Origin: Gemmatimonadaceae bacterium
Lineage (GTDB): Bacteria > Gemmatimonadota > Gemmatimonadetes > Gemmatimonadales > Gemmatimonadaceae
Reading direction: 5' to 3'
Assembly: GCA_016720905.1 (NCBI GenBank)
Contig: JADKJT010000002.1
Location: forward strand, 1 to 64,000
DNA: 64,000 bases
Position 1 is the first letter of the stretch. Every line of letters starts with the position of its first letter. Shown here piece by piece: positions 58,581 to 64,000 of the stretch. The notes beneath the pieces are model-generated. The model had not been told where the DNA came from, made no database searches, and saw only the letters and a list, made by a program, of their open reading frames with translations. A program made the translations under genes and the position numbers.

Positions 58581-61139
58581 ATGGGCCAGCGCCAAACTCT
58601 CCCTGTTCTGCCTCTCCGTGGAACGGTCATGTTCCCCGGCATTACCGCGCCAATTTCCGCGGGCCGACCCGGCACCCTTCGCGCCATTGAAAACGCCGTG
58701 AAGGGCGATCGGCTGGTATTTGCCGTCGCCCAGCGCGACAACACCGAAGAACCCACCGCCGACATCCTGTTCACGACCGGTGTGATTGCCCGGATCGGAC
58801 AGATCCAGCGCGGGCTTGGCGGGGTGCAGCTACTGCTGCAGGGCGAGCAGCGCGCCACGGCCCTCCAGTATCAGGAGCAGGACGGGCATCTGGTGGCGGT
58901 CATTGTCCCGGCCGAAGAAATGATGCCGTTGGACCCCAAGGACCCGGCCTTCGAGGCGCTCCACAAGGAGGCGCGGGAACGCGCCGCCGAGTTGGGCGAG
59001 AAGCGGGGCCTCCCGGAAGAGGTGGTCCACCAGGTGCTCGACTCCGTGGACGACGCCGGGAAATTCTCGGACCTCGTAGCCGGGTACATCGAACTTACCG
59101 TCCCGGAAAAGCAGGGTCTGCTGGAAACGCTGTCGGTGGAAGAGCGACTCCGCCGGGTGCTGGTGCATGTCCAGCGTCAGATCGGCCTGCTGGAAGCCCA
59201 GGAGGATATCAAGTCGCAGGTGCAGGAGGAGCTCGGTGAGCGCCAGCGCGAGATGTTCCTGCGCGAACAGCTCAAGGCCATCCAGAAGGAACTGGGTGAC
59301 GACGACCAGTCCAAGGAAATCTCCGAGCTACGCGAAAAACTCACGAAGCTCGACCTGCCGAAGCAGGCTCGCGCCGAAGTCGAGCGCGAGATCGGACGCC
59401 TCGAACGGGCCGGCCGTGAGTCCATGGAAGCGCAGGTCATCCGCACCTATCTGGAGTGGATTGCCGAATTGCCATGGAGCAAACGCTCAGACGATTATCT
59501 CGAACTCGCCCGGGCGGGTGAGATCCTCGAGGAGGATCACTATGGCCTGAAGGACGTGAAGGATCGCGTGCTCGAGTTCCTTGCGGTACGTCAGCTGCGT
59601 GCACAACAGGTTGCCGAGCAGGTGGCGACCACTGGAGAGTTCTCCGTGTCGAAGCTGGCCAGCGACGATCCCGACTTGGCGGGTTCGGTCAAGGATGGCG
59701 GTGCCGATCGCACGATCACCGACGCCAAGGAAGCGAAAGCGCGTGTGATGGCGCGCGGACCGATCTTGTTGTTCAATGGACCGCCGGGTGTCGGCAAGAC
59801 GTCCATCGCCAAGTCAATTGCCCGCGCGCTCGGACGCGAGTACGTGCGCGTGGCCCTCGGCGGCGCGCGCGACGAAGCCGACATTCGCGGTCACCGGCGC
59901 ACCTACGTGGGCGCGATGCCTGGCCGCATTATTCAGGGCATGAAGCAGGCCGGCACCAAGAACCCGGTGTTCCTGCTGGATGAAGTCGACAAGCTGGGAA
60001 CGTCGTATCAAGGCGATCCGTCCAGCGCCCTCCTGGAGGTACTCGACCCGGCCCAGAATGACTCATTCACCGATCACTATCTCGGCGTGCCCTTCGACTT
60101 GAGCGAAGTGCTGTTCGTCGCCACGTCCAATTTCATCCAGAACATCCCGGGTCCGCTGCTGGACCGGATGGAAGTCGTTGACTTCAGCGGGTACACCGAA
60201 CGCGAGAAGGCGGCCATCGCCAAGACGTACCTCATTCCGCGACAGCTGGAGGAATCGGGGTTGGCCGGTCGTGAGCTGTCGTTTACCGATGACGCCGTGA
60301 TGAAGGTGATCAGCGAGTACACGCGCGAGAGCGGCGTGCGTCAGCTGGAACGCCAACTGGGAGCGGTCGCGCGCAAGGTGGCCCGACGGGTCGCCATGGG
60401 TGACACGGCCGCCATCGACGACAAAGTGATCAGTGCGGAGGAAGTGCGCGAATTGCTGGGCCGTCCCCGCGTGCATCCGGAGCGTGCCGCCGAGCATGAC
60501 GAGGTGGGCATTTCCACGGGCATGTACTACACGCCGATGGGCGGTGACATCATGTTTGTGGAAGCCAGTATTCGGCGCGCGTCATCGCGCATCAAGACCG
60601 ACGATGAGGCGGACGCCGGTCGCGTCGGACCGATCTCCCTCATTCTCACGGGCCAACTCGGCGACGTGATGAAGGAAAGCGCGCGCGCCGCACTCACGTA
60701 CGCCACCAACAACGCGGACACGTTGGGCATTCCGGCGAATCGAGTGGCCACTGCCAGCGAAGCTCACATTCACGTGCCGGCCGGCGCGATTCCGAAGGAC
60801 GGACCCAGTGCCGGCATCGCGATCGCCTTGGCCCTGGTCAGTGAACTGTCCAACCGCAAAGTCCGTCGCGATGTGTCCATGACCGGCGAGATCACGCTGC
60901 GCGGGCGGGTGTTGCCAATTGGCGGCCTCAAGGAGAAAGTGCTCGGCGCCCATCGGGCTGGCATCAAGGAAGTCATCATTCCGAAGGCCAATGAGGCGGA
61001 TCTCGAAGACGTGCCGGACGAAGTGCGGCAACAACTCACGTTTCACCCCGTGGAGACCTTGCGTGAAGTGCTGGACATCGCGCTGGTCGATCATGGCCGA
61101 CACAGCGATGCCGCGATCGAGGAGTTGATCGGCGTGTAG
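58581..61139 (+). CDS. lon: ATP-dependent protease Lon (LonA)
   Basis: This 852-residue protein has the full LonA layout: an N-terminal substrate domain (about 1-200, LPVLPLRGTVMFPG), a coiled-coil linker, an AAA+ module with Walker A GPPGVGKT (400-407) and LLDEVDKLG, and a serine protease domain. The catalytic dyad is Ser743 in PKDGPSAG and Lys786 in LKEKVLG, spaced 43 residues as in E. coli. It degrades damaged and regulatory proteins. A short inverted repeat lies upstream, and hairpins follow its stop. Confidence 0.95.
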   Translation: MGQRQTLPVLPLRGTVMFPGITAPISAGRPGTLRAIENAVKGDRLVFAVAQRDNTEEPTADILFTTGVIARIGQIQRGLGGVQLLLQGEQRATALQYQEQDGHLVAVIVPAEEMMPLDPKDPAFEALHKEARERAAELGEKRGLPEEVVHQVLDSVDDAGKFSDLVAGYIELTVPEKQGLLETLSVEERLRRVLVHVQRQIGLLEAQEDIKSQVQEELGERQREMFLREQLKAIQKELGDDDQSKEISELREKLTKLDLPKQARAEVEREIGRLERAGRESMEAQVIRTYLEWIAELPWSKRSDDYLELARAGEILEEDHYGLKDVKDRVLEFLAVRQLRAQQVAEQVATTGEFSVSKLASDDPDLAGSVKDGGADRTITDAKEAKARVMARGPILLFNGPPGVGKTSIAKSIARALGREYVRVALGGARDEADIRGHRRTYVGAMPGRIIQGMKQAGTKNPVFLLDEVDKLGTSYQGDPSSALLEVLDPAQNDSFTDHYLGVPFDLSEVLFVATSNFIQNIPGPLLDRMEVVDFSGYTEREKAAIAKTYLIPRQLEESGLAGRELSFTDDAVMKVISEYTRESGVRQLERQLGAVARKVARRVAMGDTAAIDDKVISAEEVRELLGRPRVHPERAAEHDEVGISTGMYYTPMGGDIMFVEASIRRASSRIKTDDEADAGRVGPISLILTGQLGDVMKESARAALTYATNNADTLGIPANRVATASEAHIHVPAGAIPKDGPSAGIAIALALVSELSNRKVRRDVSMTGEITLRGRVLPIGGLKEKVLGAHRAGIKEVIIPKANEADLEDVPDEVRQQLTFHPVETLREVLDIALVDHGRHSDAAIEELIGV

Positions 61140-61148
61140 TTGGTCGCG

Positions 61149-61167
61149 TCGAGACGATCCGTCTCGA
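61149..61167 (+). terminator. Hairpin after lon
   Basis: TCGAGACG and CGTCTCGA form an 8-bp stem with an ATC loop, 10 bases after the lon stop. No T-run follows, so it is a weak terminator candidate. Confidence 0.45.
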
Positions 61168-61181
61168 TGAAACGGTGATGG

Positions 61182-61225
61182 AAGGGGCGAACCTGCGTGC
61201 TATCCTCGGCGCATGTTCGCCCCTT
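61182..61225. repeat. Inverted repeat upstream of the Uma2-family gene
   Basis: AAGGGGCGAAC and GTTCGCCCCTT form perfect 11-bp arms with a 22-base spacer, ending 28 bases before the ATG at 61254. It may be a leader hairpin or an operator of the Uma2-family gene, or a second end signal for lon. Confidence 0.45.
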
Positions 61226-61253
61226 GCGCATCCCCCCTCGCCGAGCTGACACT

Positions 61254-61835
61254 ATGGCTATGCCCGCACTCGAATCGCGCACGTGGACCGTCGAGGAGGT
61301 TCAGGCCCTCCCGGACGACGGGAATCGGTACGAGTGTATCGATGGGGCGTTGTTTGTGAGTCCCGCGCCGGCGCCCCGGCATCAACAGGCGCTGTTGGAG
61401 CTCGCGGTGATGCTCAAACAATACGCAGAACGCGAGCAGCACGTCGGCTGGGTGTGGATCGCGCCACACGATCTTGTGCTCGGGCCGCGCACCGTGGTCC
61501 AGCCGGATCTGCAAGTACACTCGGCGGGACCTACTGCCACCCGCAAGCAACGCGCGGCGCGCGCGCTGTTGATTGTTGAGGTGCTTTCCCCATCCACCGC
61601 GCGACTCGATCGTCAGGACAAGCGCAAGTTGTATTTGCGTGACGCGACGGCGAGCTACTGGATTGTGGACTTGGCGGCTGAGCTGGTTGAGGTGTGGACC
61701 CCGCAAGATGATCGGCCGCACGTAGTGTCAGACACGTTGACCTGGAACCCGGAAGGCGCGACTGCAGCATTCACGCTGGCGCTTCCCGCGTTCTTCACCG
61801 TTGCCAACGCGTGGGAGCACTATCCCCGAACGTAG
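61254..61835 (+). CDS. Uma2-family (DUF820) restriction-endonuclease-fold protein
   Basis: About 193 residues from ATG 61254; the open frame reaches back to 61197. The family pattern is present: WTVEEVQALPDDGNRYECID, GALFVSPAPAPRHQQ, then VVQPDLQV (Asp of the PD motif) and LLIVEVLSPSTARLDRQDKRKLY (Glu and Lys of the nuclease fold). The DUF820/Uma2 family has the PD-(D/E)XK fold. Its role is unknown; members are abundant in cyanobacteria and other bacteria. It ends in a terminator-like hairpin. Confidence 0.82.
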   Translation: MAMPALESRTWTVEEVQALPDDGNRYECIDGALFVSPAPAPRHQQALLELAVMLKQYAEREQHVGWVWIAPHDLVLGPRTVVQPDLQVHSAGPTATRKQRAARALLIVEVLSPSTARLDRQDKRKLYLRDATASYWIVDLAAELVEVWTPQDDRPHVVSDTLTWNPEGATAAFTLALPAFFTVANAWEHYPRT

Positions 61836-61844
61836 ACGTTCGGG
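61825..61844. terminator. Hairpin at the Uma2 stop codon, between convergent genes
   Basis: CCCGAACG and CGTTCGGG form an 8-bp perfect stem with loop TAGA. The stop codon TAG of the Uma2-family gene is inside the loop. The repeat lies between two convergent genes and could stop transcription both ways. Confidence 0.55.
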
Positions 61845-61895
61845 ATTGAGGCCGATTGACGCCCACCGGCACGAATGACAGATGGGTCGCGTGTC

Positions 61896-63983
61896 TCAGT
61901 GCCCGATGGGGCCGAAGCGAAACAGACTCCACGGCCAGGCGGCGGCGCCCGGTTCGGTGCCTTCGAGATACCACTCCGTGTAACGGCGATCGGGTGGCGT
62001 CGATGCGTCTGCCGGCTTGCCGTTCTTGCGATCGACCTCGACGCCCAGCACACCGGGCGGCGGGGTCCATGTGCCACTGCTGCGCGAACCATAGATACTG
62101 GCAATGATGTCACCGGCAATTGGCGCCGCCAGCGTGCCGCCCACGGCGCCCGGAGAGATCATGGTGGGTTTGTCGAAGCCGATCCACACGCCCGTGACGA
62201 ACTCCGGCGTCATCCCGACAAACCACACATCCGTGTTGTCGTTCGTGGTACCGGTCTTGCCCGCCACTGCTATACGTGACGGGACAACCTTTCGCAGTGC
62301 CGTGGCCGTGCCGCGCGACACCACATCCTGCATCATGTCGCGCACGATGAACGCAATGCGCGGGTCCATGGCCGGCGCCGACGTCGCCACCGGTGGCGCC
62401 AACACCGTGCGCCCGTTGCGATCCTCCACGCGCACGATGAAACGCGGCGTCACCGCGACGCCGCCATTGTCGAAGGACGCGTAGGCGGCCACAAAATCGA
62501 GTGGCTGGACCACCGACGCGCCCAACGCACTGGACGGATAGGGGGAAATCGGCGAGCGCAGTCCGGCGCGTCGCGCCAAGGCAATCACCGAGTCCATTCC
62601 CACACCAAGGGCCAATTGCACCGCCACCGGATTGCGCGACCGGGTGAGCGCCTCGCGCATGGTGATGGCGCCAAGGAACTCGTTGTCCGCGTTCTCGGGG
62701 CTGTAGATCTGGCCGTTCTGCAGTCGGATTCTCAGCGCAGTATCGGCGACCATGCTGCCGGCCGTCATCCCCTCGGCCAGCGCCTGCGCATACACGAAGG
62801 CCTTGAACGACGATCCGGGTTGTCGATTACCATCGACGGCGCGGTTGAATGACGATCGCGCGTAGTTGCGACCGCCCACCAGGGCGCGCACATCACCGGA
62901 TGTCGGATCGAGCACCACGGCCGCCCCTTCCAGACACGCCTGCACCTTGGCACGCGACGCCTTGATGGAATCCGTAACGATTCCGGTGGCACACGGAATT
63001 CCGCGGAATCCCGGTCGCGTTTCCACTTCATCCAGACCGACGGACACGGCACGTTGCGTGATTGTCTGGATTGCCGCGTCGATGGTGGTGTGAATGCGAT
63101 AGCCGCCTTGCCCCACCGGCACACCGGCACGCTCCGCCTGCACACGAACCACATCCACCACCCATGGTGCCGGTGCACTGCCCGCCGTCACCGTCTTGAT
63201 CGGTTCACGTTGCGCGAGGTCCCGCTGGACGGCCGTGATGTAGCCCTGCCCCGCCATCAGGGCGAGCACAGTATTTCGGCGTTGTTTGTTGCGATCCGGA
63301 TACCGGGCGGGGTCGTACTGCACCGGGCTTTTCGGCATCGAGGCCAGCGATGCCGCTTCCGCGAGTGTCAGATCGGAGGCCGGCTTCCCGAAGTACTGTC
63401 GCGCTGCCATCTCGATGCCGAACGCCCCGTGGCCAAACGAGATCTGATTGAGAAAGGCCTCGAGGATCTGCTCCTTGTTGTAGTGCTTCTCCATTTCACG
63501 CGCTGCCTGCTGTTCCCGCAGCTTGCGTCCGGGCGAGACATCGCGTCGATCGATGAGATCGGGGTGCATGTTGCCCACCAGCAGTTGGGTGATCGTGCTG
63601 GCGCCACGCAGGTTTCCCGTGGTGACCGCATCCTTGAGGGCGCCGGCGATGCCGACCAGGTCCACGCCATCGTGCTGGTAGAATCGCTTGTCCTCGACCG
63701 CGACAAAGGCCTGACCGACGTATTTGGGCAACGTGCGGATAGCGACGGATAGGCGACGTTCCCTGCCGATCACGCCAATGGTCGAACCCTCGCGACCCAG
63801 CACCAGGGACGCCTGTGCGGGCGTGATGATCTGCCAGGCTTCACCGGTGGATGCGACTGGCGACGAAGCGGCCGGCGGCTTGACCACTACCTGCGCCACA
63901 GCCGCATGCGGGCTCACCCATATCCACACCAGGAGCGCGCCAAGGCCACGGCGCACCATGGCCAGCCAAAGGTCGCGGCGCAT
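61896..63983 (-). CDS. Class A penicillin-binding protein (PBP1-like)
   Basis: This 695-residue protein has an N-terminal hydrophobic segment (about 12-30) that may be a membrane anchor or signal peptide. The transglycosylase domain begins near residue 85, with Glu97 in VEDKRFYQHDG. The transpeptidase domain has the active Ser391 in SSFK (391-394), SRN (449-451) and KTGTT (576-580). It polymerises and cross-links peptidoglycan at the inner membrane. It is convergent with the Uma2-family gene. The start is ATG 63983, close to the window's end. Confidence 0.9.
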   Translation of the reverse strand: MRRDLWLAMVRRGLGALLVWIWVSPHAAVAQVVVKPPAASSPVASTGEAWQIITPAQASLVLGREGSTIGVIGRERRLSVAIRTLPKYVGQAFVAVEDKRFYQHDGVDLVGIAGALKDAVTTGNLRGASTITQLLVGNMHPDLIDRRDVSPGRKLREQQAAREMEKHYNKEQILEAFLNQISFGHGAFGIEMAARQYFGKPASDLTLAEAASLASMPKSPVQYDPARYPDRNKQRRNTVLALMAGQGYITAVQRDLAQREPIKTVTAGSAPAPWVVDVVRVQAERAGVPVGQGGYRIHTTIDAAIQTITQRAVSVGLDEVETRPGFRGIPCATGIVTDSIKASRAKVQACLEGAAVVLDPTSGDVRALVGGRNYARSSFNRAVDGNRQPGSSFKAFVYAQALAEGMTAGSMVADTALRIRLQNGQIYSPENADNEFLGAITMREALTRSRNPVAVQLALGVGMDSVIALARRAGLRSPISPYPSSALGASVVQPLDFVAAYASFDNGGVAVTPRFIVRVEDRNGRTVLAPPVATSAPAMDPRIAFIVRDMMQDVVSRGTATALRKVVPSRIAVAGKTGTTNDNTDVWFVGMTPEFVTGVWIGFDKPTMISPGAVGGTLAAPIAGDIIASIYGSRSSGTWTPPPGVLGVEVDRKNGKPADASTPPDRRYTEWYLEGTEPGAAAWPWSLFRFGPIGH

Positions 63984-64000
63984 GGGGACGCGCAGGTGAT

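Noticed and set aside
1..64000. tRNA, rRNA or riboswitch genes
   Set aside because: I found no cloverleaf with conserved T-loop sequence and no stretch resembling rRNA or a known riboswitch core. A covariance-model search would be needed to exclude divergent ones.

Overview
The window looks like chromosome of a high-GC, two-membrane, non-proteobacterial bacterium, most likely Gemmatimonadota or an Acidobacteria-like relative. This is inferred from gene content, not from any marker gene. It carries a TonB-dependent receptor with a Fec-type sigma/anti-sigma pair, a PorV-like barrel protein and a CBM9/DUF5916 barrel protein. It also carries several Hanks-type Ser/Thr kinases, one of them behind a TIGR02999-type ECF sigma factor, and a Fe-S IspH. 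I see no rRNA, tRNA, CRISPR array or insertion sequence.

Bases 1-13377 form an accessory block unlike the rest. On the minus strand are a TPR-CHAT protein whose two halves lie in different frames, a broken gene, and a Cys-rich secreted protein. Next come an unusual kinase-like protein (minus) and a plus-strand run: an exported protein with a frameshifted tail, two tandem caspase-fold peptidases (the first with a DUF4384-like tail), and an exported protein of five CARDB repeats. Two protease families of clan CD, a kinase and an adhesion-type scaffold sit side by side, and nearly all carry signal peptides. This is the best candidate for an undescribed system. Several reading-frame breaks fall inside the first 8 kb, and I found none further right.

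Bases 13417-23360 are envelope genes: TonB receptor, FecR and a divergent ECF sigma factor, a lipoprotein, a PorV-like protein, a PlsC-type acyltransferase and a DUF5916 protein. Bases 23507-27014 hold a fatty-acid beta-oxidation pair (fadN-like and thiolase). From 33714 down to 27002 runs a minus-strand series: SDR, acyl-CoA dehydrogenase, APH-like phosphotransferase, ECF sigma, TPR kinase and FHA protein.

Bases 33774-50510 are mostly housekeeping: 5'-nucleotidase, IspH, thioesterase, universal stress protein, YjjX, a CGNR regulator, an ECF sigma/TetR pair with a perfect palindromic operator, GNAT, a DEAH helicase with an RGG tail, 3-methyladenine glycosylase, phosphofructokinase, a prepilin and RhlE. 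Bases 50561-63983 hold a toroid-like protein, a Spy-like small protein, an alpha/beta hydrolase lacking its nucleophile, two membrane kinases, Lon, a Uma2-family protein and a class A penicillin-binding protein. Short 7-bp-period repeats occur just after three genes.
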